Assembly (NCBI GenBank): GCA_029261835.1
Contig: JAJDAO010000009.1
Span: forward strand, 62,001 to 126,000
Length of the DNA: 64,000 bases
Origin: Deltaproteobacteria bacterium
GTDB lineage: Bacteria > Myxococcota_A > UBA9160 > UBA4427
Reading direction: 5' to 3'
The position numbers and the translations under genes were made by a program. The notes under the pieces are model-generated. The model saw only the letters and a program-made list of their open reading frames with translations, ran no database searches and was not told the DNA's origin. This document shows, one piece after another, positions 9,291-18,590 of this stretch; position 1 is the stretch's first letter, and each line of letters begins with the position of its first letter.

Positions 9291-9992
9291 CTACCCCTCA
9301 GCCGAGGCGGCGACGAGCGCGCGAAAAAGCCGCTCCGAGCCGGGCCCCGAGAGCTTTTCCGGGTGCCACTGCACGCCGATTGCAAAGCGTTCGTCAACCG
9401 CCTCGATGGCCTCGATGACACCGTCCGGGCTGCGGGCGCAGACGCGCATGCCGGATCCCGGGTCGGCGACGGCCTGATGGTGGAGGCTGTTGACCTCTGC
9501 CACGGACTCGTCGAGCAGCTGGGCGAGGCGACTGCCGGGCTCGGTCGTCAGTGCGTGACGTCCCGCCTGCTCGGGAAGCTGGTGGGGCTGGCTTGCTGGC
9601 AAGTCGAGGGGCAGGTGGTGGTGCAGGCGGCCGCCGTGGTGCAGGGCGAGGAGCTGGGCGCCGTAGCAGATGCCCAGCACAGGAATATGCCGTGCGAGTG
9701 CTTCTCCGAGCAGCCGGCGGTCGAAGTCGATCTGCCGCTGCGGCGTGAGATCGAACTCGACCTCGGCGGGGTAGGGGGCGTCGGGCGGCAAATCATCCCC
9801 CCCCGGCAGCAGCAGTCCGTCTATGCGGTCGAGCAGCCGGCGGGCATTTCGCTGGATCGGAAGCTGAACCGCTACTGCGCCCGCTCTCTCTACCGCGAGC
9901 GCGTAGGCGTGGTCGAGATAGAGGTACTGGCGCCCCTTTCTCCAGCGTTCCTGCTCGTCGAGACAGAGCGTGATTCCGATGACGGGCGGCAT
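9291..9992 (-). CDS. Class I glutamine amidotransferase, C26 peptidase (PuuD-like)
   Basis: A 233-aa protein with the complete catalytic triad of class I glutamine amidotransferases. Cys109 is the nucleophile in LGICYGAQLLAL, and His210 and Glu212 lie in GVQWHPEKL. The early LLLPGGDDLPP block is typical of the gamma-glutamyl-GABA hydrolase (PuuD/C26) group. Such enzymes hydrolyse gamma-glutamyl amides in polyamine or amine catabolism. No other puu gene is nearby; arginine decarboxylase lies 40 kb away, which is not evidence of a link. It is probably co-transcribed with plsC. Confidence 0.82.
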   Translation of the reverse strand: MPPVIGITLCLDEQERWRKGRQYLYLDHAYALAVERAGAVAVQLPIQRNARRLLDRIDGLLLPGGDDLPPDAPYPAEVEFDLTPQRQIDFDRRLLGEALARHIPVLGICYGAQLLALHHGGRLHHHLPLDLPASQPHQLPEQAGRHALTTEPGSRLAQLLDESVAEVNSLHHQAVADPGSGMRVCARSPDGVIEAIEAVDERFAIGVQWHPEKLSGPGSERLFRALVAASAEG

Positions 9993-10045
9993 GCCTGGAG
10001 TATAGGCGGGTGTCGATCGCGCGTGGTTGCGGCATGCTCGGCCCG

Positions 10046-10909
10046 ATGGCGCGAATACTCATCGTGGGTTGCGGCTATGTGGGTGCCGAGCTCGGCGGCG
10101 TGCTGCTGACCGCCGGGCACGAAGTCTGGGGGATGCGACGCGACGCAACGTCTCTGCCGCAAGGTATCCACGCCCTTCGAGCCGATGTGACCCGGCGTGA
10201 CGGCCTCGCGGCGCTGCCGGAGCGCATCGACTTCGTGGTGTACGCCGTTGGGGCCAAGGCGCGCGACGAGCAGAGCTATCGCGCGATCTACCTGGACGGG
10301 TTGGGGAACCTGCTGAGCGCACTCGCCGACGAGGGGCAGCGGCCACGGCGGATCTTCTTCACCTCCAGCACGGCGGTCTACAGCCAGGCGCGGGGCGAGT
10401 GGGTGGACGAGTGCTCACCGACGCACCCCAGCGGCTTTGCCGGCGAGATCCTCTTGGCGGCGGAGCGCTTGCTCCAAGCGAGTCCGGTTCCCAGCAGCGT
10501 GGTTCGGCTCGGCGGGATCTACGGTCCGGGGCGTACGAGCCTGATCGAGCGGGTGCAATCGGGCGAGCCCGCGCCGGTTCGCGACGATGTGCACTACACC
10601 AATCGCATTCACCGGGACGACGCGGCCCGTGCGATTGCGCACCTGATCGCCCTGGCGCGGCCGGCGGCGCTGTATCTCGGCGTCGACTGCGAACCGGTGT
10701 CTGAGGGCGAGCTGTGGCGCTGGCTGGCGCAGCAGCTGGGGGTGGCGCCGCGTGAAACGGCTGAGCGGTCCGTCGCACCCCGTCGCGCCGGCAGCAAGCG
10801 CTGTCGCAATGATCTGTTGCTCGCGAGCGGCTTCCGTTTCCGCCATGCGACCTTCCGCGAGGGCTACGGCGAACTCATTCGGGCCGCGACGATTCGTGAC
10901 CGCACTTGA
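10046..10909 (+). CDS. NAD-dependent epimerase/dehydratase (extended SDR, YeeZ-like)
   Basis: A 287-aa Rossmann-fold protein starting MARILIVGCGYVG, where GCGYVG is the dinucleotide-binding glycine motif at the very N-terminus. STAVYSQ is reminiscent of the extended-SDR active site, but I do not see a clear YxxxK; the following GFAGEILLAAE takes its place. VRLGGIYGPGR is the usual substrate-side block. This matches the atypical YeeZ-like branch of the family. The frame opens at 10010, but ATG 10046 gives the clean N-terminus. It is divergent from the amidotransferase with about 50 nt between them. The substrate is unknown, most likely a nucleotide sugar or similar compound. Confidence 0.75.
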   Translation: MARILIVGCGYVGAELGGVLLTAGHEVWGMRRDATSLPQGIHALRADVTRRDGLAALPERIDFVVYAVGAKARDEQSYRAIYLDGLGNLLSALADEGQRPRRIFFTSSTAVYSQARGEWVDECSPTHPSGFAGEILLAAERLLQASPVPSSVVRLGGIYGPGRTSLIERVQSGEPAPVRDDVHYTNRIHRDDAARAIAHLIALARPAALYLGVDCEPVSEGELWRWLAQQLGVAPRETAERSVAPRRAGSKRCRNDLLLASGFRFRHATFREGYGELIRAATIRDRT

Positions 10910-10978
10910 GGGCGGCGATGTCGAACGGCAAGCCGGCCGGAACGTGTTGGCGCGCCCCCCGGCCCGGCACGCTGTGAA

Positions 10979-12271
10979 TCAGCGTATGGCGTCCACGATC
11001 CTTTCCGCCAGATCCTTCGAGTTGTCCGGTGCGACGATGCCCCGGCTGACGAGGGTGTCCGCCAGGAGGTCGATATAGGCGTCGATGCCTCCCTCGGCGA
11101 GCTCTTGCGAGTGGAGCACGTAGAGGTTCGTGATGAAGCCCTCATAGGTCGCCAGCAATACGGATGGGTCGATGTTCGCGGCTGCGCCGGGCAACACGTC
11201 CTGGAAGTCGCTCAGGATCTGCTGGATCTCGTCGAGCCCGACCCGTGAGCGAATGTCGGCAGCCACCTGCTCCGGTGCGTCCTGTGTCAGCTGGCGCTCT
11301 CGCAGCAGGTGCTCCACTGCGGGGCGTAGCTGGCCGTGATCATCCTGCGATTCTCTCTTGGACTCGGGGCGCTGCGGGTGGGAAATCCCGTGGTTACCGG
11401 GGGCGGGGGCCGCTGGCACAACCGAGGGCATCACTTCTTCGTGCCGCTCGCCTCTCTCCCGTTCGTCGCGCTGCTGTCTGGCCCGGATCTTCTGGAGCCG
11501 CTCGGCGATTTCGGGATTGCGCTTGGCCGCGCGCTCGACTGTCTCGAGCGATGTCGACTCCAGCGCGGCGGCTCGAGCATCCTCGGCGGCTCGCTGCTCG
11601 TGTACGCGTTCGATTCGCCGCGCGGCGAGGTCGGGCAGCCGATCGGCTAGCTCCCAGCTGTGCCACGGGTCGCGTTCCGGAGCGAGCTCGAGCTCGAAGA
11701 CATGCTCGCGACCACCGGTGGCCGCGAAGCCCTCGCGGATCAGTGTTTCGAGTGCGAGGTCCATGCCGGGCGAACGAACGCCGACAGTGCCGCGGAAGAC
11801 CGCAACACTGGCGAGTTCGCCGCTGAGATCCAGCGAGAAGCGCGTCCCCTTGACACTCACCACGACTTCCGGCGTCCTGACTTGGAAGCGTTGTCCGAGC
11901 TCTCGTCGCAGCACATCGAAGACGGAGCTGCCGCGCTCGAGCTCAACCTCGGTGCTGGCTCCCGAGGTGCCGGGGACTCGCAGCAACGAGTTCTCGTAGA
12001 GACGGACGCTGCCCGCCGACAGGTGAATCTCTGCGCGACCCTTCGAGCCCGTGCGGATGATGTCACCCGGGGCGATCGGTGCACCCGAGACAGCATCGTG
12101 CCAGGTGGGCGGCGAGCCTTGGCCGACTTGAACTTCTCCGTGCACGGCACCCAGCTGCGAGTCGGCAAAGGCCGATCCGACGATCGCGAGGGTGAGCGCC
12201 AGCAGGGACCACATCAAGCTCAGCAGCCGAATCTTCTGCTTCGGTCTCGTGTCGCACCGTGATTGTTTCAT
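10979..12271 (-). CDS. Secreted FecR-domain protein
   Basis: A 430-aa exported protein. The ATG at 12271 is preceded by a strong GGAGG ten bases away and gives a normal signal peptide (n-region with K/R, hydrophobic core, cleavage near SAFA/DSQ). A GTG at 12340, which overlaps the upstream gene, is the alternative. Residues about 60-170 form a FecR-type beta domain with the characteristic PGDIIRTG, AEIHLSAGSVRLYENS and RTPEVVVSVKGTRF blocks. The rest is charged and helical, with a coiled-coil-like section (AERLQKIRARQQRDER) and an unknown C-terminal domain. It is the last gene of an operon with a TPR/barrel protein and a CHASE2-HD-GYP sensor. Here FecR is not next to a sigma factor or TonB receptor, so a role in iron signalling is unlikely. 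Confidence 0.82.
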   Translation of the reverse strand: MKQSRCDTRPKQKIRLLSLMWSLLALTLAIVGSAFADSQLGAVHGEVQVGQGSPPTWHDAVSGAPIAPGDIIRTGSKGRAEIHLSAGSVRLYENSLLRVPGTSGASTEVELERGSSVFDVLRRELGQRFQVRTPEVVVSVKGTRFSLDLSGELASVAVFRGTVGVRSPGMDLALETLIREGFAATGGREHVFELELAPERDPWHSWELADRLPDLAARRIERVHEQRAAEDARAAALESTSLETVERAAKRNPEIAERLQKIRARQQRDERERGERHEEVMPSVVPAAPAPGNHGISHPQRPESKRESQDDHGQLRPAVEHLLRERQLTQDAPEQVAADIRSRVGLDEIQQILSDFQDVLPGAAANIDPSVLLATYEGFITNLYVLHSQELAEGGIDAYIDLLADTLVSRGIVAPDNSKDLAERIVDAIR

Positions 12272-12332
12272 TGCTTTCTCGCCTCCGGATCCCTCCGCGT
12301 TGGGTTCTTGTCGTATCTCTCGCGTGCCACGC

Positions 12333-13880
12333 TTACTCACTCGAGAACCTCAGGTAGAGGCCGACTGTGTGGCGCCTGTAGTCGAAGGTGCTGATGTTCG
12401 AATTCCGCCTCGTGCCGCGCCACGCCAGCTCGAGCCGCGTGAAGCGGGAGACCGATCGCGACAGCGCGATACGTCCCTCGAGCAGGTTGTCTCGGCGTCG
12501 TTTGAAAATGAGATCCGTCATGAAGGCCAGGTAGTTGTCGTAGCCGTAGCGCTGATGAGCAAAGGCCATCCAGCCCTCTCCCAGAACGCCCCAGAGCAAC
12601 GGAACGTGCAGTCGAATCCGCGCCTCCCACAGATCGCGATCGTAGTCCCCGCCGAACCGTCCGATCACAGGGGAGTCGGTCTGGCTTCTCTCGAAGCGGC
12701 CAGCGAGCGATCCCCAGGTGTCGTCGAGCAGGAGGCTTACGTAGTGCTCGAAGCCCGTGCCGAAGACCACCGCGTCTCGCTCGAAGAAGGCGATCGTCGG
12801 TGTCTCCCGGTACATCTGCCAAGCGAAGTCGGCAAAGAGGCGCGTGGTTCCGATGCGGGGCCCGAAGCTGAAGAGCAGATTCGGGTGGAGTGACGTCACC
12901 GTGACATAGCTGCTCCCGCCCGTTCTCGTATTGAACGCCACGCCGTCCAGACGAAGCGCGAGGCGCCGGGTGGGGAGGTAGCTCGCACTCCCATAGCCGA
13001 GATTGCTGATGTAGTCGTACTGGCCCGAGGCCCGGTGGTGCACCTGGTCGTAGCGGTAGCCGAGCGAAAGCCGCCAGCGCTGCGTGTGGACGGGTCGCAG
13101 CGTGAGCCCGGCTCCCCAGACGCCCCGCAGATCATCTTCTTCCGAAGCGCTGGCGAGATCGCCGGTGCCGCTGTCGAGGTCGACGTTGCTGTCGTATTCG
13201 AGCCCCGCCAGCGCGTCGACGCGGTACCAACGACGCGTGGAGCGTGTCTCCCGCTCGAGCAGGAGCAGGCGGACACGCCTGGCCGCCTCGCCGCTGGGGT
13301 CGATCTCGAGCACGCGGTGGAGCAGCTGGACCGCTTCTTCATCCTGACCGACCTCGAAGAGGTCCAGCGCCCGCACGAGCAGTACTTCGGGCTCGAGAGC
13401 CGGCTCGTAGCGCCGGGCCAGGCTCAGCTCTCCGGCCGCCTCGTCTCGGCGACCGAGTCGGCGCAGCGAGAGCGCGTGGTAGAAGTGCGTCGGCCCGGAG
13501 GTCGGCTGCGATTGCAGCGCCAGCGCGAAAGATCGCTGCGCCCGCCCGTCGCGACCGGCGCGGAAGAGCAGCTTGCCCAGCTCGAAATGGGCGTTCGGGC
13601 GTCGCGCCGGCCAGCGTGCGATGAAGCTCTCCAGTCGCGTGCTGGCCGCTTCGATCTGCCCCGCACGGGCGAGGGCCATGGCGAGGGCCCACAGCAGCGC
13701 GGGGTCGTCCGGATGCCGTGTCTGAGCTGTCTCGATGCGAGCCAGGGCACTCGACGCGGAATCCTCGAGCGCGGCGAGCGAATCGCCCGCCGCGCCGGTG
13801 ACCGCGCCGAGCCACAGCACGAGCAGCGCTACGAGCGGGCTCGGGCCGATCCGGGCGTGCTCCTTGCATCGCACCGTCAC
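12333..13880 (-). CDS. TPR protein with C-terminal outer-membrane beta-barrel
   Basis: A 515-aa exported protein. A signal peptide (residues about 15-32) is followed by TPR-like repeats (about 40-210: PALLWALAMALARAGQ, AHFELGKLLFRAGRDG and others). After about residue 218 the sequence changes to alternating aromatic/polar strands ending YLRFSSE, a predicted beta-barrel. ALAGLEYDSNVDLDSG marks the barrel start and resembles TPR-barrel proteins of the Slam-like/DUF560 kind, although a specific role in lipoprotein export is not shown. The GTG start at 13880 overlaps the stop of the HD-GYP gene by 4 nt (GTGA). The gene ends just before the FecR gene. An outer-membrane partner of the FecR and CHASE2 proteins is a reasonable inference. 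Confidence 0.78.
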   Translation of the reverse strand: MTVRCKEHARIGPSPLVALLVLWLGAVTGAAGDSLAALEDSASSALARIETAQTRHPDDPALLWALAMALARAGQIEAASTRLESFIARWPARRPNAHFELGKLLFRAGRDGRAQRSFALALQSQPTSGPTHFYHALSLRRLGRRDEAAGELSLARRYEPALEPEVLLVRALDLFEVGQDEEAVQLLHRVLEIDPSGEAARRVRLLLLERETRSTRRWYRVDALAGLEYDSNVDLDSGTGDLASASEEDDLRGVWGAGLTLRPVHTQRWRLSLGYRYDQVHHRASGQYDYISNLGYGSASYLPTRRLALRLDGVAFNTRTGGSSYVTVTSLHPNLLFSFGPRIGTTRLFADFAWQMYRETPTIAFFERDAVVFGTGFEHYVSLLLDDTWGSLAGRFERSQTDSPVIGRFGGDYDRDLWEARIRLHVPLLWGVLGEGWMAFAHQRYGYDNYLAFMTDLIFKRRRDNLLEGRIALSRSVSRFTRLELAWRGTRRNSNISTFDYRRHTVGLYLRFSSE

Positions 13881-16171
13881 GCCGTCTCCTCATGCGCATC
13901 GCGGTCGATCAGTGCCAGCATCTCGTCTCCCTGCTCGAGCAGGACGCGGAGAAAGACGTCCAGGATGTCGGGGTCGAATTGCTCGCCGCGACCCTTCCAG
14001 AGCAGCTCACGCACGGTCTGCTGTGCAAGCGGTCGCTTGTAGGGGCGGTGGCTCGAGAGCGCATCCCAGACGTCCACGATGCTCACGATGCGGGCGGGCA
14101 GTGGGATCGCTTCGCCGGCCAGACGGTCGGGGTAGCCCTCTCCGTTCCAGCGCTCGTGATGGTGGCGTACACAGTGAAGGGTCGTATCGTCGAGGCCACG
14201 AACGGAGCCGACGATGCCGGCGCCGATGATCGGGTGGCGCTCCATCTGCCGCCGCTCTTCCGGCGTGAATCGGCCGGGCTTGTTCAGCACAGCGTCTGGC
14301 ACGCCGATCTTCCCGACGTCGTGCAGCAGCGCACCCAGCTCGATGGCCTTGATCTCGTCCGGCCGCATGCCCATCCGCTCGGCCACGAGACAGGAGAAGG
14401 CCGAGAGGCGCCGGCAGTGCAGATCCGTGTAGCCGTCACGCGCCTCGATGGCGGCCGCCATCGCGGCCATCGAGCTACTGAAGGTCTCGCGAAGCTCTTC
14501 GATCAGACGCAGGTTCTGCGCCGAGAGCGCGAGCTGGGCGCCGGCGGTCGTGATGGTGCGCAGATGAGTCTGATCGAGACCTCCGGCACCCTCGCGTTCG
14601 ACGATCAGCACACCGAGCGGTTCTCGGCCAGCCGAAAGGGGCGTGTAGACGGCGCTGCCAGGACGTGTGGCGTGGCCCCTGGCCGCCGGGATCGCGTCCT
14701 CGCAGATGTGCGGCTGGGAAGTTGCGAGCGCACGCGCCGCGAGCTCGTCGTCCCCGATCTTGCCGGGAAGCTCGCCTGTCGTCACCGCCTGCCACTCGAG
14801 ACGCCGGCCGTCGAGTCTTCCCTCTTCACCGGTCTGCAGCAGTGCAACGCTGCTGGCCCCGACCACCTCACCGAGCAGCGACAGTGCGGCCTGCAGGCCG
14901 TCGCCCGTCTCACCGGCTTGCTGGGCCGCGTGTGTCGTGGCTTCACCGACTCGCGTCAGCGCTGCCAGCGCGGAGTCGCGGTCCGCCAGGCTTCGGCCGA
15001 AGCGTTGGCGCACGCCCTCGAGGCCGAGTGCGTAGTGGGCGGCGATCACCGCCAACGGCGCGACGGGGTTCACCACGAGACCTGTGGCGACGACGCAGCC
15101 GAGCGCCGCCGCGGGCAGCGCGCAGGCTGTCGCCAGCAGACACAGCAGCCGCAGCCAGTGTCGTACGCCGTGCAGGCAGGCGAGCGCCAGCGATAGCAGG
15201 CCGATCAGGGCATACTGCTGCGCGGGCAAGAGTGAATGCAGCGTTGCGTGCTCGGCGGAAATGGCTGCCAGAGTCCTGGCCGCGATGGCCTGGATGAAGA
15301 CTCCGGGCTGGGCGGGTCCCAGCGGTGTCGTCCACAGGTCCTGGAACTCCGCCGCCGTGGCCCCGATGAACACCAGGCGGCCCGCCACGTCGCTGGCATC
15401 GAAGCGGCCTTCGATCAGCTCGGAGATGGAGATGACGGGGAAGGGAGGGTTGGCGCGCCGGTAGTCGAGCGTGAAGTAGCGGAGTTCGCTCGGCGGTGCT
15501 CGCTCGGCTTGCGCCGCCGCCAGCGTGGCGACCGCGAGCGAGGCAACCGGCTGCGCAGCGATCTCGCTGGCGATGGGCGCTCGCCGCACGACGCCGTCGG
15601 GATCAGCCGGCACGAGCACGCTCCCGATGCCCGCTGCCCGCTCGGCCAGCAGCGGAATCGGGATGTTCGCCACCTCGAGCTCACCTCCATCGGGGAGCTG
15701 CTGGCTCTGCCGAAACGTCGCCAGCACGACACGGCCTGAAGACGCGATGGCCTGACCGAGCCTCGCGTCCTCGGCGGGCTCGCTCTCGCTCGAGAAATCG
15801 ATGTCGAACGCGATCGCCCTCGCTCCAGCGGCGTCGAGTCGCTCGATCGCCCGGGCGTAGAGCGAGCGAGGCCAGGGCCAGGCTGGATAGCTGCGCAAGC
15901 TGCGGGCATCGACCGCGACCACGGCGACGTCGGGTTGGCCGGCGGGCAGAGGCGGAGGCCGGGCGGCACCGATGCGAAGCAGGGCGTCGCCCACTCCGCG
16001 ATCGACAGGGGCCAGCAGGCCCAACGCGACAACGAGGCTGCCGGCTGCCGCAACGGCAGCGGCCGGCAGCAGAATCGTCCACAGCCGTCGGCGAAGAGGG
16101 GTTTTCACTGCAGATGCTAATCGGGTGAAAACACGATCGGGTTGAGGAATACGGGGTGCGGCTTCCCCCAC
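13877..16171 (-). CDS. CHASE2-GAF-HD-GYP sensor (c-di-GMP phosphodiesterase)
   Basis: A 764-aa transmembrane sensor. One helix (about residues 30-52) is followed by an extracytoplasmic CHASE2 domain (about 60-320: VAVVAVDARSLRSYPAWPWPR, RAIAFDIDFSSESEP, GRLVFIGATAAEFQDLWTTP in separate blocks). Three helices lie at about 322-400, a GAF-like domain at about 400-550, and an HD-GYP domain at about 575-745. The latter has His617-Asp618 (LLHDVGKIG), HHERWNGEGYPD with GYP at 679-681, and VDVWDALSSHRPYK. HD-GYP proteins hydrolyse cyclic di-GMP. It is the first gene of the operon with the TPR-barrel and FecR proteins. The start shown is a GTG; a GTG at 16108 (VKTPLRRR) is an alternative. The residues needed for activity are present, so it is probably an active enzyme. 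Confidence 0.9.
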   Translation of the reverse strand: MGEAAPRIPQPDRVFTRLASAVKTPLRRRLWTILLPAAAVAAAGSLVVALGLLAPVDRGVGDALLRIGAARPPPLPAGQPDVAVVAVDARSLRSYPAWPWPRSLYARAIERLDAAGARAIAFDIDFSSESEPAEDARLGQAIASSGRVVLATFRQSQQLPDGGELEVANIPIPLLAERAAGIGSVLVPADPDGVVRRAPIASEIAAQPVASLAVATLAAAQAERAPPSELRYFTLDYRRANPPFPVISISELIEGRFDASDVAGRLVFIGATAAEFQDLWTTPLGPAQPGVFIQAIAARTLAAISAEHATLHSLLPAQQYALIGLLSLALACLHGVRHWLRLLCLLATACALPAAALGCVVATGLVVNPVAPLAVIAAHYALGLEGVRQRFGRSLADRDSALAALTRVGEATTHAAQQAGETGDGLQAALSLLGEVVGASSVALLQTGEEGRLDGRRLEWQAVTTGELPGKIGDDELAARALATSQPHICEDAIPAARGHATRPGSAVYTPLSAGREPLGVLIVEREGAGGLDQTHLRTITTAGAQLALSAQNLRLIEELRETFSSSMAAMAAAIEARDGYTDLHCRRLSAFSCLVAERMGMRPDEIKAIELGALLHDVGKIGVPDAVLNKPGRFTPEERRQMERHPIIGAGIVGSVRGLDDTTLHCVRHHHERWNGEGYPDRLAGEAIPLPARIVSIVDVWDALSSHRPYKRPLAQQTVRELLWKGRGEQFDPDILDVFLRVLLEQGDEMLALIDRDAHEETA

Positions 16172-16339
16172 GGGTGCGGAAAAGTCCGGGCACTCTCGTC
16201 CACCTTCGGACCCGAGGGGATGCCGACCAGGCGACTTGGATCGCGAACGGCCGCCCCGGCCCGAATCGAACCGGTCGTTCGCCTGCAGCCGACCGCTCGG
16301 GTATCAACTGCCAGCGGTCAGCCCCAATGGAGTCGCGCG

Positions 16340-17506
16340 ATGCCCCGCCCGCCCGCGTTTGCCAGCAGCGTCTGCGCCATGCCCGGCGCGGTCTATTCGC
16401 CCTTTGCCGATCGTCTGCGAGAGCACGAGGGAGCGATCTTTCCGCTGCACGTCGGCGACACGTGGCTCGAGCCGCTGGTGGGTGCGCGAATGCAGGATCT
16501 GCGGGCAGACGAGCACCCGGGCCTACACGCCTATTGCGACACGCGTGGCAAGCCGGAGCTCGTCGACGCCATCGTCGAGAAGCTGCGGGCGAAGAACGGG
16601 CTCGCGTGCGAGCGTGAGTCGGTTCTCGTGACGGCCGGGGCGACGGCCGGGCTCTCGTGTGCCGTCGGAGCGATGCTGTCGGCGGGCGACGAAGTGCTGA
16701 TCCTGGCCCCCTTCTGGCCGCTGATCCGAGGCATTGTGCAGGCCTTCGGCGGCCGGCCCGTCGAGGTGCCGTTCTTCGACCGGGTCGCTTCGGCAGAAGA
16801 AGCCGTAGCGGCGGTGCGAGAGCGAATCAGCGCGAGGACGGTGGCTCTCTACGTCTCGACGCCCTCGAACCCGACGGGCCGCGTGATTCCGCGCGGCTGG
16901 CTCGAGTCGTTGGCCGATCTCGCCCGGAGCGAAGGGCTGTGGCTGCTCTCGGATGAGGTCTATGAGGACTTCGTGTATCGCGGTGAGCATGTCTCGCTCG
17001 GAAGCCTGGCCCCGGAACGCACCCTCTCAGCCTACTCGTTCTCCAAGGCCTACGGCATGGCGGGCAATCGCGTCGGCTATCTGGTTGGGCCCGTCGCAGC
17101 GGTAGAGCAGGCGCGAAAGATCGGCACCCATACTTTCTACAATGCACCGACGGCCGGGCAGGTGGCGGCATTGCGCGTGCTACGCGACGGCGCGGGCTGG
17201 CAGCAGCGGGCCCGCGATCTCTACTGCTCGGCGGGCGATCGTGCGGCTCGCGAACTCGGGCTGCCCAGGCCCGCCGGCTCGAGCTTTCTCTTTCTCGATG
17301 TGAGCGACCGGCTCGATCGGCGCGGGATCGACGGCCTGCTCGAGGACTGTTTCGAGGATGGCGTGCTCGTGGCACCGGGGGCCTCGAGCGGCCAAGCCTA
17401 CGCGAGCTGGATCCGTCTCTGCTACACGGTCCTGCCGCCAGACGAGACCGCGGAGGCCGTGCGCCGCTTGGCCGCGCGGCTCGGTCCGCGCGCGCAACCC
17501 GCATGA
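16340..17506 (+). CDS. Class I/II PLP-dependent aminotransferase
   Basis: A 388-aa fold-type I aminotransferase of the aspartate/alanine family. Key parts are VTAGATAGLSCAVGAML (cofactor phosphate region), STPSNPTGRVI with the substrate-binding Asn, LLSDEVYEDF with the PLP-ring Asp/Tyr, and SFSKAYGMAGNRVGY with the Schiff-base Lys236. The frame opens at 16142, but similarity starts at the ATG at 16340. It is divergent from the CHASE2 gene (about 170 nt between starts). Its stop is separated by one base from that of the convergent Fe-S protein gene. The amino-acid substrate cannot be told from sequence; aspartate or branched-chain/aromatic donors are all possible. Confidence 0.88.
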   Translation: MPRPPAFASSVCAMPGAVYSPFADRLREHEGAIFPLHVGDTWLEPLVGARMQDLRADEHPGLHAYCDTRGKPELVDAIVEKLRAKNGLACERESVLVTAGATAGLSCAVGAMLSAGDEVLILAPFWPLIRGIVQAFGGRPVEVPFFDRVASAEEAVAAVRERISARTVALYVSTPSNPTGRVIPRGWLESLADLARSEGLWLLSDEVYEDFVYRGEHVSLGSLAPERTLSAYSFSKAYGMAGNRVGYLVGPVAAVEQARKIGTHTFYNAPTAGQVAALRVLRDGAGWQQRARDLYCSAGDRAARELGLPRPAGSSFLFLDVSDRLDRRGIDGLLEDCFEDGVLVAPGASSGQAYASWIRLCYTVLPPDETAEAVRRLAARLGPRAQPA

Positions 17507-17507
17507 T

Positions 17508-18590
17508 TCACGAAGATTCGGGCGCCACCTTTTCGTACATCGCGCGCTGATCGGCCGGCATCTCGGCGATGCGCTTCTTTGCGATGTCGGGCGCCACGGC
17601 CTCGAGTGAGCCGTCGTCGTTCTGCACCACGACGCCGCTCTTGACCAGCAGTGCGTAGCGGCGCTTGCGCTCTTCGTGATCCGGGTGGCAGACGAGCTGG
17701 CAGTTGCCGCAAGTCATGTTGATCTTTCGCGTCGGAGGCATGGCGGGGTGGTGAAAACCGCCCTCGATCGCAGGGCGCGGGGCCGAGGCGACGAGTGCGT
17801 CGACGAGGGCACCGCGAAACTCGGCGTCGTCCTCGGGGATCGGGAAGCGCCCCGGTGACCAGGTCGACCACTTGCCGTTCTTCGCGAGCCCGGTGAAGCC
17901 GCCGCAGACCAGATCGCAGCGGTGGTAGCTGCGGCGCTTCGAATAGCTGAACTCCTGCCCGCCCAGCTGGACGCTGTCCTTCTCCTTCGGGTGCATCAGG
18001 CCGGAGGCGCAGCTGCCGATGCAGAGCTTGCATTCGTTGCAGTAGCGGTCCTCGTCAGGCAGCGGCTCGCTGGCGACGAGCTCCGCGCGGGTGACCACCG
18101 TTCCGAGCACCACGGAGGCGCCGTGCCTCTGCGTGATGACATTGCCCGAGAGGCCGAACCAGCCCACGCCCGCGGCCACAGCGACGTAGCGGTGCGAAAG
18201 GTCGGGCCGGAAGTCGAGCATGCCGCCCGGTGTGTCCGCGCGGTAGACGCCGTTGGCGAGCACGCCGACGGAGGGGATGCCGTGCTGATTCCAGTAGTCA
18301 GCCAGACCGACCGCCAAGCCGCTGACGAAGAAATTCGTGCGGAAGTTGTCCCGTTGGTGGCTGCCGTGGTCTCGCTTGGAGAGATAGAGCTCGATCGCGT
18401 CCTCGTCGAAGGGGACGGCAAAGCTCACGGCGGACTTTGCGCCCGGCAGCACGTACTCGAGGTCGCTCGACGGCGGCCCGCCGGCCAGCGTCTCCTTCGT
18501 GGCGATTCCCACGGCGGAGGCGCCCTGGGTTGTGAGGAAGTCCTCGGCGAAAGAGCTGAGTGCTTTCGGATCGTGAGTCTGGCCAGCCAT
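17508..18590 (-). CDS. QueG-like 4Fe-4S protein
   Basis: A 360-aa cytoplasmic iron-sulfur protein. Its N-terminal half carries VLPGAKSAVSFAVPF and GVGWFGLSGNVIT, which recall epoxyqueuosine reductase QueG and the corrinoid domain of reductive dehalogenases. Two ferredoxin-type cysteine clusters follow: CNECKLCIGSC (about residue 185) and CGNCQLVC (about 292), with an extra CDLVC between them. No Tat signal is visible, which argues against a respiratory dehalogenase. The second ATG (18590) is preferred because AAGGAG lies ten bases upstream; ATG 18599 lies too close to it. Spacing between the clusters (about 105 residues) is much longer than in QueG, so true QueG function is doubtful. Confidence 0.65.
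   Translation of the reverse strand: MAGQTHDPKALSSFAEDFLTTQGASAVGIATKETLAGGPPSSDLEYVLPGAKSAVSFAVPFDEDAIELYLSKRDHGSHQRDNFRTNFFVSGLAVGLADYWNQHGIPSVGVLANGVYRADTPGGMLDFRPDLSHRYVAVAAGVGWFGLSGNVITQRHGASVVLGTVVTRAELVASEPLPDEDRYCNECKLCIGSCASGLMHPKEKDSVQLGGQEFSYSKRRSYHRCDLVCGGFTGLAKNGKWSTWSPGRFPIPEDDAEFRGALVDALVASAPRPAIEGGFHHPAMPPTRKINMTCGNCQLVCHPDHEERKRRYALLVKSGVVVQNDDGSLEAVAPDIAKKRIAEMPADQRAMYEKVAPESS

Noticed and set aside
12333..13880. Specific assignment of the TPR-barrel protein as a Slam lipoprotein translocator
   Set aside because: The domain order fits, but there is no Slam substrate lipoprotein next to it and the context (FecR, CHASE2) points elsewhere.
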